From Lunatimonas salinarum (GTDB taxonomy: Bacteria; Bacteroidota; Bacteroidia; Cytophagales; Cyclobacteriaceae): a stretch of 64,000 nucleotides of DNA. The DNA lies in assembly GCF_017811155.1 (NCBI RefSeq), contig NZ_JACVCV010000005.1, forward strand, positions 248,001 through 312,000, in the 5' to 3' direction. The notes below the pieces were generated by a model, which did no database searches, was not told where the DNA came from, and saw only the letters and a list, made by a program, of their open reading frames with translations. This document shows, piece by piece, positions 45,293 through 54,868 of the stretch. The translations under genes were made by a program, and so were the position numbers. The stretch's first letter is position 1, and every line of letters begins with the position of its first letter.

Positions 45293-46656
45293 TTATCCCA
45301 AATACCAGTGGCCGTATTATTGACAATTTTAAAATATTGCATCGGTCTTAAAATCACTGAATATCCTAAACAAAAACAAGTGGCTAGCGTAACTCCAGTA
45401 GTACCTAAACCAAGATTTTTAGCAAAAAATATACTAAGAGGAATATTGAGAATAATTGTAATCACACTTGTTACCAATTGAAGCTTAATTTTTCCAACGC
45501 CATTGATAAAATTGACATAAACCATATTAAAAGTAGACAACAATACAAAAAGCGCCATCGCTAAAGATAAACTAGTGGGTACGTAGACCTTTTCACCAAT
45601 CCAAATCAAATAAAACCAATCAGAGATGAATACCATTAAAATTAATATAAAAGGAATTGCAAACCAAATTTTCTGAATGTTATTTACAGATCTCTTTATC
45701 CATTCAAAATCATTATTAGTATATGCTTCGGTAAATGATGACCAATACGGTGAAATCATTATCGTGTAAACCATTGTCAATATAGAAAAATACCTATAAC
45801 TAATATTATAAGGAACAACCTCTTCAGGGGAAAATAGTCTAGCAATTATAAAGTTATCAGTCGAGAAAAGTACTAACGCTGCAATCTGGATTACAAAAAA
45901 CTTAAAACCCAATCCAGAAATATCCTTAACATCGTCCCAACGCCAAAGAGACAGGCGAGGTCTATAGCGTCTATATCTAGAAGAAAATGCAAATAAATTT
46001 ACGCCAAATAGAATTAAACTTGGGAGAGCCGAAAAAATTATTCCAAATGTCAACAGTGAACTATTTGAAAATACAGTCAATAACCAAATCACTAACAACG
46101 AAATCAACTGAATATAAAATTGAACCTTACCCTGTATCGAATGGTGTTGATCTGCTGTATATATCGTCGTTATTAGCTTTGCTACCAATTGGATGCCAAA
46201 AAAACCAAAAAGAATTGGCATCAAGATCTGTAACTGCCCAAGTAGTTGTGGCGAAGTGTTAAATACCTCAGTCCAATCCACAAAATAATTAATCACATAA
46301 AAAAGGAAAAAAAGGACTAAACTGATCGTTGCAATCGTAAAATAGGCTGAACTTACTAGTGATTGTGCTCTGTCATCATATCCTAAAGACTTTGCTTCAG
46401 CAAATTTATTTCTTAGTCCATTTCCTAATCCGATATCAAAAAATGAAAACCAGGACATGAAAGAACTTAAAATAAGCCATATCCCATAATTTTCATTATC
46501 GAGAAAATTAATGGTTAGGGGTACTGTTAAAAAATTAAACAAAATGGTTCCTCCTTTGTAAATAAAGGACCAACCAATGTGCTTAACAATATTTTTAGTT
46601 CTAATACTCTGAACTCCAAGTTTATGAAGCAAAAATACTTTGATCTTTTCTATCAC
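45289..46656 (-). CDS. wzx: Wzx-type polysaccharide flippase
   Basis: 455 residues with about 12-14 membrane helices; the N-terminal FNFLTVPLTINFLDNENYGIWLI and the internal loop segments match the RfbX/MOP-superfamily flippases. It moves the finished undecaprenyl-linked repeat unit across the inner membrane. Strongly AT-rich, like the two genes downstream, and coupled to them by a 4-base overlap. Confidence 0.9.
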   Translation of the reverse strand: MIEKIKVFLLHKLGVQSIRTKNIVKHIGWSFIYKGGTILFNFLTVPLTINFLDNENYGIWLILSSFMSWFSFFDIGLGNGLRNKFAEAKSLGYDDRAQSLVSSAYFTIATISLVLFFLFYVINYFVDWTEVFNTSPQLLGQLQILMPILFGFFGIQLVAKLITTIYTADQHHSIQGKVQFYIQLISLLVIWLLTVFSNSSLLTFGIIFSALPSLILFGVNLFAFSSRYRRYRPRLSLWRWDDVKDISGLGFKFFVIQIAALVLFSTDNFIIARLFSPEEVVPYNISYRYFSILTMVYTIMISPYWSSFTEAYTNNDFEWIKRSVNNIQKIWFAIPFILILMVFISDWFYLIWIGEKVYVPTSLSLAMALFVLLSTFNMVYVNFINGVGKIKLQLVTSVITIILNIPLSIFFAKNLGLGTTGVTLATCFCLGYSVILRPMQYFKIVNNTATGIWDK

Positions 46657-46725
46657 CCTATAGCCTAAAAGTCTTCTATATTAGATAACGTTTTGCTTTT
46701 ATTCATACCCTATATTAAAACACTT

Positions 46726-47841
46726 TTACTTTTCATCCCATTGCCTCCTTATTTCGCTAATGAATTCAATAGCGAATATATATCCAATACCCAATACACC
46801 CCCTAAAAAAGCAAATATAATTATCACAATCGGACGCCTAGGTGCCGATTTTTCAATCGGAATGGTTACCGGCTGAATCACAGAAAAAACAGGGGTATCC
46901 TTGGATACCTGTAACTTGGCCTGTTCCAACTGCTTTGCCAGCTCGGTATAGATGGTGAATGCAAAGTTATATTCTGCCTCTAATCGCTGCAGTTGATTTT
47001 GCGCTGTAGCAGATACTATGTTTTGGTTCCTATCTCTAAAAGTTGCTAGCTTGGACTGAATCTCTTCAAACTCCGTTTTTTTCTCCCTATAGCGCTCCTC
47101 TGTGAATTTCAACTGCTCCTTCGCATTCGTAATCTTATAGGCAATCACTTCTTCCTGCAACAGATTCTGTACATGCGTAGCCATTTGCGCCGCCATTAAC
47201 GGCTCAGGCAATACAAAGGAAATCGTCACAAAACCTTCCTTTTCATTTGGCGTGATAACCAACTGTGATTCTAATCGCTTAAATAAATCAGATTCTTTTT
47301 TTGTTATTACGATCAACCCATTGTTCGACTCAGAAACAGACACTTCTGAATCCCCTGTTACTAACTTTGTAATCATACCAGGCAGCCCGACTATAAAATC
47401 CTTTATCGATCCCACTAGGCCTGGAGAATAAATTTCTTCATAGTATTGTCGATAGGTCACTAACTCAGAGCTTCCAGAAACGGAAATTTTGGACTCTAGC
47501 AAACTCTTTCGAAAGGTCGCCGAACTCACAATCTTGGGGTAAAGTGACGGCGGTATTTCGCTTCCTGCACCTATGTTCCCCAAACTGATGCCTGCCAATG
47601 AGGCAAGTCCACTCAGTGAACCTCCAGCTCGGCCCGACTCAGCGGTTTGAGGCACAAAGGTTGACGAAGCCGTAAATTGCTTCGGCAATACAAAAGCAGC
47701 CACCAATCCCAACACCGCAAAAACACCCACAAAATAATACAGCTGCTTTCGATGTTCCCATATTGTCTTTATCAATGCCAAAAGATCCAACTCACTTCTG
47801 GGGTTGGTCTTGGAATTATCGTCGGTAGGCTGATCCAACAT
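46726..47841 (-). CDS. Wzz-type chain-length determinant
   Basis: 371 residues. Wzz domain with an N-terminal membrane helix (about 35-53), a long periplasmic coiled coil (KFTEERYREKKTEFEEI, RLEAEYNFAFTIYTELAKQLEQA), the P-rich PIEKSAPRRPIVII before the second helix (about 335-357) and a short cytoplasmic tail. No fused or adjacent BY-kinase domain is present. It sets chain length together with the Wza-type protein encoded 25 bases upstream. Confidence 0.93.
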   Translation of the reverse strand: MLDQPTDDNSKTNPRSELDLLALIKTIWEHRKQLYYFVGVFAVLGLVAAFVLPKQFTASSTFVPQTAESGRAGGSLSGLASLAGISLGNIGAGSEIPPSLYPKIVSSATFRKSLLESKISVSGSSELVTYRQYYEEIYSPGLVGSIKDFIVGLPGMITKLVTGDSEVSVSESNNGLIVITKKESDLFKRLESQLVITPNEKEGFVTISFVLPEPLMAAQMATHVQNLLQEEVIAYKITNAKEQLKFTEERYREKKTEFEEIQSKLATFRDRNQNIVSATAQNQLQRLEAEYNFAFTIYTELAKQLEQAKLQVSKDTPVFSVIQPVTIPIEKSAPRRPIVIIIFAFLGGVLGIGYIFAIEFISEIRRQWDEK

Positions 47842-47866
47842 CTGCTATGAAATATTTCGAAATAAG

Positions 47867-50485
47867 CTAATTACTAATCCTATCAATCAATATCACCAAC
47901 GTAGTCAGACTCGTGGCCAACCCAACCCAGCCCTGCACACTCATGGGCTCTCTTTCCGGTTTGGTAGGCACGATAATCTCAGCTCCAGGCTCAATAGGGG
48001 GATACGAATTAATGAACAAAAATTTCTTGGTGCGTTGCACGTCTCCATTGGCATATACCACATAGGACCGACCCCGCCTAGACTTTTCGGTAAAGCCTCC
48101 CGCACGGGATATGTAGTCCTTAAAGCCTGAGTGGACTCTATACCTCGCAGATGTAGGGTACAACACTTCCCCTCGCATCCTGACCGTTTGCAGTTCGCGC
48201 GGAATACTTAGTACATCCCCCTCCCGTAAAATTAGATCTTCGGGGCCATAGGGATTTGCCAAAATGGCCTCTAAGTTAATACCTATCAACTCGGTATCCC
48301 TGATTTGAATCTCACCTACACCTTCTTGTGCCTCTCCAAGATCTATAATGGATTGCTGCCGGAAATCCTCGGTATTCATCGCATCCCTAGCGGCCTCCCC
48401 ACTCCGAATAGACTCCTCTATTTTTTGATCAATACGTGCCGACAAAATCTTCTCTGATTCCGTACGGTCTAAACTATCCCTACTAATATTGGCTTTTACC
48501 TTAGTAAGTGTAGCTGCCTTCAGCTCATCTTCGCTCAAATCACTGTAAAACTCATTCCTTCTGATCAAGGTGGCTCCTTTGGGGTAGGCATATGGATTGA
48601 GTCCACCCGCTCGATTTACCAAATCGGATATTCGTTCGTCTGCACGGGCGATGGCGTATTCACCCGGAAAAAAAGCCTCTCCATCTACACGTACCAGCTG
48701 CTCCCGCTGAAAGCCGGGACTCCTGCGAATGATTACATGGTCAAAGGGCTTCAGCGCCTCTAACGCATCGGTTCCGGTCACTTTTAGGTCTTTATCTATT
48801 TCCAAATGAATAATTTCTGCCAGCTTTCCAGATGTATCGTCCTTTACCCTTCTAGCGATCTCTATATTGGCAGCGGTCGCAGACTCCTTGAATCCCCCTG
48901 CCTTAAGCACCAAATCCGCAACAGTCATGTTCTCGCCAAATGCAAATGCCCCGGGTCGGTTGACTTCCCCGGAAATCTTGACATAATATTCCTCTCTCAG
49001 GTCGTAAATACTCGGTATATGTAACACATCCTCCCTCCTAAGGACGATGTCCTCCTGCGCATCATTTAGAATGGCTTGAATATCTACAGGGAGTATTTCC
49101 AACGAAAAGTCGCCCTTAGTTCTATAAAGTGTAGCACGATTAACGAAGGCATCCTCCCTTAACCCCTGTGCTTTCGACACCAGGTCTCTGATTCCCATTC
49201 CTTCGATAAGCGCAAAGGTTCCCGGCCGCATCAGGGCACCGGTGACTTGCACTCGATTTTCAAACCGATTGAGGATTTCACCTACCCGATACGTGTCTCC
49301 ATCCTGCGGAAAAAAGGTATCAAAATGTTCCGCTACTACATCTTCCACCCGCATTTCATCCCCTGTCATCCGAGTAACTGTCATACGATCTGTAAAGGCC
49401 TGACTGGTAAATCCACCCGCAAATTGAATCAAATGTTCTACAGTCTCTCCTGCCTTCATTTCAAAAAGTCCTTCCCTTCTTACAGGTCCCTGAATTTCAA
49501 CCCTAGACCTGATTGGAGGAACGATAATAACGTCGTTATCCTGTAAATACACTGTACTGGTAAACTCCCCTCGCGTCAAAAAATCATAGACATCTATCTC
49601 CTTTAAGAGCTTGTTGTCCCGATATACCTGAATATGTCTGAATGAACCGTTTTCGTTTGGACCACCGGCTGCAAAAAGGGCATTGAATGGCGAAGCGAAA
49701 GAGGGCAGGGTATAAGTGCCGGGTCGTACCAGCTCTCCAACCATTGAAACGGATACTGTTCGGATATTCCCTAACCGCAGATCCAAAAACGTATTGGGAT
49801 TACTCCCCTCAAGCCCGGCGTAAATCCTACTTAACGCAGCTTTGATTCTGACAGTGGCCGCCGAAATGCTGGAACCTCCTGCCTGAATAGGGCCTACATT
49901 AGGAACAAAAATACTTCCATCCGGATTGATCGTAAGATCATACGATTGCTGGGATGCCCCATACACATCTATCAGCAACTGATCACCGGCTCCCAACACA
50001 TAACCTTGGGGAGTTGGTATATTCAAACTGGGATTAAACGTGAGCTCTCGACTGTGAAAAAGCTTGTAACCAAATATACTTTTTTGCTTTGGGGTGAGGT
50101 CGTAGTAGGGGTCTGATTTACGAAGCGAATCAAACAAATCAACCGGATTTTCGGTACGTTGAAGTTGACGCAACTGATTCCCTCCACCCCTGTTTTGCAG
50201 TTGCTGACCGGATATCCCTCCACTTTGTAGCGAATTGATTCGCTGTCGCAATTTGGCCACTTCGGAGCCTGGCATTCCCCTCTCAGCGGCCATATTAATC
50301 ATCTGCTGCTGGTTCAATCCTTGGGATTCTCCTCGCTTTATCAATTGCTCAATCTGCGCATCGGACAGATTGTCGATTTTCACATGTTGGATCTCCTGCA
50401 AAGACTGCCCGAAGACCAATGCACTAAAAAGAGCCATCAATGCAATCGAAAGGACGAAAACCACCCTTATTCCCGGTTTGATCAT
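47867..50485 (-). CDS. Wza-type SLBB-domain polysaccharide export protein
   Basis: 872 residues, more than twice the length of E. coli Wza. Signal peptide (about 1-27), a Gln-rich helical segment, the poly-export domain (about 155-235: PQGYVLGAGDQLLIDVYG) and then about six SLBB domains beginning with VSMVGELVRPGTY, VEIQGPVRREGLF, VQVTGALMRPGTF, VKISGEVNRPGAF, VRVDGEAFFPGEY and VRMRGEVLYPTSA. A C-terminal hydrophobic helix may anchor it. It forms the outer-membrane/periplasm conduit. Long multi-SLBB forms are usual in Bacteroidota. It is the first gene after a 328-base leader region with its own promoter. Confidence 0.94.
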   Translation of the reverse strand: MIKPGIRVVFVLSIALMALFSALVFGQSLQEIQHVKIDNLSDAQIEQLIKRGESQGLNQQQMINMAAERGMPGSEVAKLRQRINSLQSGGISGQQLQNRGGGNQLRQLQRTENPVDLFDSLRKSDPYYDLTPKQKSIFGYKLFHSRELTFNPSLNIPTPQGYVLGAGDQLLIDVYGASQQSYDLTINPDGSIFVPNVGPIQAGGSSISAATVRIKAALSRIYAGLEGSNPNTFLDLRLGNIRTVSVSMVGELVRPGTYTLPSFASPFNALFAAGGPNENGSFRHIQVYRDNKLLKEIDVYDFLTRGEFTSTVYLQDNDVIIVPPIRSRVEIQGPVRREGLFEMKAGETVEHLIQFAGGFTSQAFTDRMTVTRMTGDEMRVEDVVAEHFDTFFPQDGDTYRVGEILNRFENRVQVTGALMRPGTFALIEGMGIRDLVSKAQGLREDAFVNRATLYRTKGDFSLEILPVDIQAILNDAQEDIVLRREDVLHIPSIYDLREEYYVKISGEVNRPGAFAFGENMTVADLVLKAGGFKESATAANIEIARRVKDDTSGKLAEIIHLEIDKDLKVTGTDALEALKPFDHVIIRRSPGFQREQLVRVDGEAFFPGEYAIARADERISDLVNRAGGLNPYAYPKGATLIRRNEFYSDLSEDELKAATLTKVKANISRDSLDRTESEKILSARIDQKIEESIRSGEAARDAMNTEDFRQQSIIDLGEAQEGVGEIQIRDTELIGINLEAILANPYGPEDLILREGDVLSIPRELQTVRMRGEVLYPTSARYRVHSGFKDYISRAGGFTEKSRRGRSYVVYANGDVQRTKKFLFINSYPPIEPGAEIIVPTKPEREPMSVQGWVGLATSLTTLVILIDRISN

Positions 50486-50653
50486 TCTTTGCAGATTTTT
50501 CTGATTACCATTACGACATTACTAATAAAGAAAGCCATTGACACGGCTTCGCCACGTCAGTCCCAAATAAATCCGAAACCATTAATAAAAAACGTAGACT
50601 ACCGAAAGCGCATAAAGCATGGGATAAACGATGCCTTTGCATAAATCAAGCCA

Positions 50654-50685
50654 CAAAAATACAGATTCTAAATTTAAAAATACAA
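50654..50685 (-). promoter_or_regulatory. Promoter of wza-wzz-wzx operon
   Basis: Minus strand TTG, 21-base spacer, TATTTTTG (full -7 match), placing the start near 50647 and giving a leader of about 160 bases. Confidence 0.6.
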
Positions 50686-50749
50686 TGTATCCAAATTATC
50701 AAACTAAGGAACCGCATTTATTAAGGCACAAAAAAACCACCAACCTAAA

Positions 50750-50779
50750 ATCTGGAAAACCTAAGCTGGATTTCCAGAT
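50750..50779 (-). terminator. Hairpin after gmd
   Basis: ATCTGGAAA pairs with TTTCCAGAT, then after an A-A mismatch CC with GG. On the minus strand the T-run comes only about 16 bases later, so it is a weak terminator or attenuator. Confidence 0.4.
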
Positions 50780-50813
50780 GTTCGATTGATGGCTTGATAT
50801 AGCTTAAAACGGC

Positions 50814-51953
50814 CTATTCTGCCTGATTCAACACCTTGTGACCTCCTTTAATCAAGTGAATGTCCCGTTGAAACAGCCGCACGTCAGAGGAAACCATATC
50901 AGCAACAAGCATAGGAAGGTCGTATTTGGGAGTCCATCCCAATTTTTCCTTTGCCTTAGTTGGATCTCCAATCAGGAGGTCTACTTCCGTTGGGCGAAAA
51001 TACGCAGGATCAATCTTGACCAACACATCTCCCACAGCTACTTTGAAACCTTCCATCTTAAGCACTTCCTTGGCAACCGTATAGTCAATGGAATCGAGAA
51101 TTCCTACTTCATCTATACCCTGCCCTTCAAAACGGACTTTGAAGCCGATTTCCGCAAAAGCCATTCGGATGAAATCCCTTACGGTGGTAGTCACACCGGT
51201 GGCAATGACATAATCTTCCGCTTCATCCTGTTGCAAAATCCTCCACATGGCTTCCACGTAGTCCTTTGCATGTCCCCAGTCCCGTTTGGCATCCAAGTTT
51301 CCCATGTATAGATTTTTTTGAAGTCCCAAACCAATTTTGGCTACCGCACGGGTTATCTTACGAGTGACAAAAGTTTCTCCCCTAAGCGGCGACTCGTGAT
51401 TAAACAGAATGCCATTGCAGGCATACATCCCATAGGCTTCCCGGTAGTTTACGGTGATCCAATATCCGTAGAGTTTAGCCACGGCATACGGTGACCTGGG
51501 ATAAAATGGGGTGGTTTCAGATTGAGGAACCTGCTGAACCAACCCATATAGTTCAGAGGTGGATGCTTGATACACTTTGGTTTTCTTTTCCATCCCCAAT
51601 AATCTGACCGCCTCCAAAATCCGCAAAGTGCCTATCCCATCTGCATTTGCCGTATATTCCGGCGTGTCGAAACTGACCTTTACGTGACTCATCGCCGCCA
51701 AATTATAAATCTCATCCGGCTTAGTCTCCTGAATAATCCGGGTTAGGTTCATTGAATCGGTAAGATCTCCATAGTGCAAAAAAAGATTCTTGTTCTCCTC
51801 ATGCGGATCCTGATAAAGATGATCGATGCGGTCTGTATTAAAAAGCGAAGCCCTACGCTTGATACCGTGAACAATATACCCTTTCTCCAAAAGTAATTCA
51901 GCTAGGTAAGCACCATCCTGCCCTGTGATCCCCGTAATTAATGCTGTCTTCAT
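50814..51953 (-). CDS. gmd: GDP-mannose 4,6-dehydratase
   Basis: 379 residues, normal for Gmd. NADP motif [19 protein letters not shown], substrate region [26 protein letters not shown], catalytic [27 protein letters not shown] and [11 protein letters not shown]. It makes GDP-4-keto-6-deoxymannose, the fucose precursor used by the enzyme encoded 38 bases upstream. Confidence 0.96.
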   Translation of the reverse strand: MKTALITGITGQDGAYLAELLLEKGYIVHGIKRRASLFNTDRIDHLYQDPHEENKNLFLHYGDLTDSMNLTRIIQETKPDEIYNLAAMSHVKVSFDTPEYTANADGIGTLRILEAVRLLGMEKKTKVYQASTSELYGLVQQVPQSETTPFYPRSPYAVAKLYGYWITVNYREAYGMYACNGILFNHESPLRGETFVTRKITRAVAKIGLGLQKNLYMGNLDAKRDWGHAKDYVEAMWRILQQDEAEDYVIATGVTTTVRDFIRMAFAEIGFKVRFEGQGIDEVGILDSIDYTVAKEVLKMEGFKVAVGDVLVKIDPAYFRPTEVDLLIGDPTKAKEKLGWTPKYDLPMLVADMVSSDVRLFQRDIHLIKGGHKVLNQAE

Positions 51954-51991
51954 GTTAATCGATTAAATGAAATTGCCGAAAATATAGATTA

Positions 51992-52945
51992 TTAAATTTT
52001 TACTTCCTTTACCCTGTCTACATTAGCCAAAAACCAATCGTAGGTTTCCTTGATACCTTTATCCAATGAGATTGCATACCTCCACCCCTTTTCCGCCATC
52101 TTGGATACATCCATCAGCTTCCTAGGGGTGCCGTCAGGCTTGCTGGAATCCCATACTATCTTCCCCTGGTGCCCTGTCGTTCGCTGTATCAATTCCGCCA
52201 ACTCCTTGATCGTCAGGTCAACTCCGCTGCCCACGTTGTAAAGGTTATCTTCAAATGTATGCTCCATGGCGAAAATTACCGCATCTGCCATGTCATCTAC
52301 GTGCAAAAACTCCCTCATCGGCGTACCCGATCCCCATAATACCACATCGGCATGCCCATTTAATTTTGCCTCATGAAATTTGCGGATCATGGCAGGCAGT
52401 ACATGGCTGGTTTGCAAATCAAAATTATCAAAGGGACCGTACAAATTGGTGGGCATCAGACTGATAAAGTCTTTATCAAACTGCTTCCTAATAGCTTCAC
52501 AAGCCTTTACACCTGATATCTTGGCCAAGGCATACCACTCGTTGGTAGGTTCCAGCGAAGATGTAAGCAAATACTCCTCCTTCAGCGGCTGCGGAGCAAA
52601 TTTCGGATAGATACAGGAACTTCCCAAAAAAATAAACTTCCCCACGCCAGCATGCAGCGAAGAGTCTATCAAATTGTTTTGAATTAACATGTTGTCCATC
52701 AAGAACTGATAGGGATAACTATTGTTAGCCAAGATTCCACCTACCCTCGCGGCCGCATCAATGACAACCTCCGGCCGCTCAGCATTGAAAAAATCCCGGA
52801 CGGCCTGCTGATTTCTAAGATCCAGCTCACTGCTGCTTGACCCGATTAAACGCTTGTAACCTTTTTTTTCAAGCGATCGCCAAATCGCCGCACCCACCAT
52901 TCCATGATGCCCTGCAACGTAAATCTTTGCCTGCTTTTCCACCAT
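51992..52945 (-). CDS. fcl: GDP-L-fucose synthase
   Basis: 317 residues. NADP motif VAGHHGMVGAAIWRSLEKKG, FLGSSCIYPKFAPQPLKEE with the active-site Ser/Cys, catalytic YALAKISGVKACEA and LMPTNLYGPFDNFDL. It is the epimerase/reductase completing GDP-L-fucose. Six bases separate it from manC upstream, so manC, fcl and gmd form one operon. Confidence 0.96.
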   Translation of the reverse strand: MVEKQAKIYVAGHHGMVGAAIWRSLEKKGYKRLIGSSSSELDLRNQQAVRDFFNAERPEVVIDAAARVGGILANNSYPYQFLMDNMLIQNNLIDSSLHAGVGKFIFLGSSCIYPKFAPQPLKEEYLLTSSLEPTNEWYALAKISGVKACEAIRKQFDKDFISLMPTNLYGPFDNFDLQTSHVLPAMIRKFHEAKLNGHADVVLWGSGTPMREFLHVDDMADAVIFAMEHTFEDNLYNVGSGVDLTIKELAELIQRTTGHQGKIVWDSSKPDGTPRKLMDVSKMAEKGWRYAISLDKGIKETYDWFLANVDRVKEVKI

Positions 52946-52951
52946 ATCGAA

Positions 52952-53947
52952 TTATGCTAAAAGTTCTGGACTTTCCTTTTCCAATCGTTCATATATCTTT
53001 TTCACATCCTGCGCTTTCGAACGGTCCAAGACCAAAATTGCATCCGCAGTCTCCACGAGAATGACATTTTCAACCCCTAGAAATTCGACCCGCTTATCGG
53101 AACCAATCACCAAATTAGATCCTTTGCGGGCTGTGCTATCAGAAGGGGTGAACTCATATAATGCATCAAACGACCCCATATCCGACCAACCGAATTTTGA
53201 AGGAACAACTTTGATACGCTTAGAACGTTCCATTACCGCATAATCTACACTAATGGACGGAATTTCCATACTCTCCGGGAGTGGTAAAAAACCCTCCTTA
53301 GATTGCTCAAAAGCCCTTTTTGACGTGGCATAAACCGTCGGTTCATACCGGGCGAGTTCATCCAAAAACACACCCGCAGCAAAGCAGAACATGCCGCTGT
53401 TCCAGAGAAAATTCCCTCTGGCAATAAACTCTTCCGCTAGCGCAAAAGACGGTTTTTCCCGAAAGGACAACACTTCGTTTCCTGTGTACTCAATATAACC
53501 AAAACCCGTTTCAGGCTTGGCGGGTACTAACCCAAAAGTGACTAAATGGTCTTCCTTTGCCAATTCGATTGCCTGATATATCGCATCTGAATACGCCGTA
53601 CCAGCCTGTATCAGGTGATCTGACGGTGTCACCAACAAAATATCCTTAGGATGTACCGATAAAGCCGCGAAGGCAATCGCTGCCGCTGTATTTCTGGGAG
53701 CGGCTTCAATCACCTCTTGGTATTCGCTTGCATCAAGCCCCTTGAGTGAGTCTCTCGACAATAAATAATTATCCTTTCCCCCAACTACCACTACCTTTTC
53801 ACAGAAAGGCTGATTCCGCTGTACGGTAAGTTCAAACAAAGATCTGCCTTCAAACAGGGGCAGATACTGCTTCGGTCTAGATTTTCTTGATAAGGGCCAA
53901 AGCCTACTCCCAACGCCTCCAGATAAAATTACGTTAATCACACTCAT
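52952..53947 (-). CDS. manC: Mannose-1-phosphate guanylyltransferase
   Basis: 331 residues. Nucleotidyltransferase signature SGGVGSRLWPLSRKSRPKQYLPL, then TPSDHLI, GYIEYTG and FREKP substrate segments, and the FGWSDMGSFDALYE end of the catalytic domain. It lacks the C-terminal phosphomannose-isomerase domain of bifunctional enzymes. It makes GDP-mannose from mannose-1-P and GTP and is the first gene of the GDP-fucose operon. Confidence 0.95.
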   Translation of the reverse strand: MSVINVILSGGVGSRLWPLSRKSRPKQYLPLFEGRSLFELTVQRNQPFCEKVVVVGGKDNYLLSRDSLKGLDASEYQEVIEAAPRNTAAAIAFAALSVHPKDILLVTPSDHLIQAGTAYSDAIYQAIELAKEDHLVTFGLVPAKPETGFGYIEYTGNEVLSFREKPSFALAEEFIARGNFLWNSGMFCFAAGVFLDELARYEPTVYATSKRAFEQSKEGFLPLPESMEIPSISVDYAVMERSKRIKVVPSKFGWSDMGSFDALYEFTPSDSTARKGSNLVIGSDKRVEFLGVENVILVETADAILVLDRSKAQDVKKIYERLEKESPELLA

Positions 53948-54036
53948 TTCAGAAAGTAAAAGTTTTTGGTCAGCAAAATACGATCAGATCAAATGATAAA
54001 CCGGGTAAAGTTAAGAAAACCCCCGCTATCTCGGCG

Positions 54037-54044
54037 CAAATCTA
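54037..54044 (-). promoter_or_regulatory. Candidate -7 element of manC operon
   Basis: TAGATTTG matches TAnnTTTG, with a leader of about 80 bases to manC; the -33 region lacks a clear TTG. Confidence 0.42.
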
Positions 54045-54217
54045 ATAAAAAATAATGAGTTACATTTATTATTATTCAAAATACATTTATTTAGTGTTTT
54101 AATCACCTAAATAGCTACCAAGTATCAGACGGTGAATAGGTGAGGTGAATAATCTAAATGGGCCAAAGGATTTAAATATTTGACTGGAATACGTTCGGAA
54201 ATCGGTGTTCAATTGAA

Positions 54218-54225
54218 TATTTTTG
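54218..54225 (+). promoter_or_regulatory. Candidate -7 element of UpxY-like gene
   Basis: TATTTTTG matches TAnnTTTG; the -33 position 21 bases upstream reads TTC rather than TTG. The leader would be about 20 bases. Confidence 0.45.
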
Positions 54226-54251
54226 TCAGAGTCAACTAAATACCCTACCGT

Positions 54252-54758
54252 ATGAGTGAAAACAACCGTTGGTTTGTGATGTATACTGCGCCTCGGGCAG
54301 AAAAGAAAGTGGCGGAACGACTTTCCGAAAAAGGAGTCGAGGTATACCTCCCTATGGTAGAACAGGTTAGGCAATGGAGTGATCGAAAAAAAAAGGTAGT
54401 TGTGCCACTTTTTAACGGCTATTTATTTGTGAAAATACCCAAAGACCGTCTTTGGGAAGCACTGCAAGTCAACGGTGCCGTGAAGTTTGTTAATTTTTCA
54501 GGCGAGCATGCCTCGGTGCCGCAAACAGAAATAGATACGATTCGTAGGATAATAGAAACGGGCGTGTCTGTGGAGGTAAATACAGATCCCATCGAAAAAG
54601 GTGAAAAAGTGAGAATCCTAGGTGGACCACTAGAGGGCTTTGAGGGCGAGTGTGTACAGAAATCCAACCAAGACTATTTTATTATACGAATTCCCGGAAT
54701 AAACCAAAACATGCTGATCAATGTTGCCAGGAAATATTTGGATGTAATCAAAGACTGA
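54252..54758 (+). CDS. UpxY/NusG-like transcription antiterminator
   Basis: 168 residues with an N-terminal NGN domain (RWFVMYTAPRAEKKVAERL, VEVYLPMVEQVRQWSDRKK, PLFNGYLFVKI) and a C-terminal KOW domain (GEKVRILGGPLEGFEGECV). It is the UpxY-type NusG paralogue that in Bacteroides lets RNA polymerase read through capsule operons. In Bacteroides it is the first gene of the operon it regulates; here it is divergent from manC, with the GH15 gene next on its own strand, so it probably acts in trans on the exopolysaccharide locus. Confidence 0.9.
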   Translation: MSENNRWFVMYTAPRAEKKVAERLSEKGVEVYLPMVEQVRQWSDRKKKVVVPLFNGYLFVKIPKDRLWEALQVNGAVKFVNFSGEHASVPQTEIDTIRRIIETGVSVEVNTDPIEKGEKVRILGGPLEGFEGECVQKSNQDYFIIRIPGINQNMLINVARKYLDVIKD

Positions 54759-54790
54759 TTGATCTAATCCCGTTAAGCATTCGGTGAGAG

Positions 54791-54840
54791 GGTTTTCGAT
54801 GCAACTTTTTATTTTATATATTGGCTGCTTATCGAAAACC
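54791..54840 (+). promoter_or_regulatory. Long-loop inverted repeat before GH15 gene
   Basis: GGTTTTCGAT and ATCGAAAACC are perfect 10-bp arms around a 30-base AT-rich loop, ending 28 bases before the GH15 ATG. No T-run follows, so it may be an operator or a leader structure rather than a terminator of the preceding gene. Confidence 0.45.
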
Positions 54841-54868
54841 ACTTTGTTAAACCAAACGCAAATTTTGC

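Larger units (their letters stand above)
50486..50813. other. 328-base gap within exopolysaccharide locus
   Basis: It separates the GDP-fucose genes from the export/assembly genes. It contains a terminator-like hairpin after gmd (50750-50779), a promoter for the wza-type gene (50654-50685) and, within the expected leader, an imperfect hairpin TGAC-GGC/GCC-GTCA (50539-50559). No ORF was recognised. The long leader (about 160 bases) would suit an antiterminator such as the UpxY-like protein encoded at 54252, but no recruitment sequence could be identified. Confidence 0.55.
53948..54251. other. 304-base divergent region between manC and the UpxY-like gene
   Basis: AT-rich, with -7 elements facing both ways: TAGATTTG on the minus strand (54037-54044) for manC and TATTTTTG on the plus strand (54218-54225) for the antiterminator. 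No recognisable ops/JUMPstart-like sequence or ORF was seen. Confidence 0.6.
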
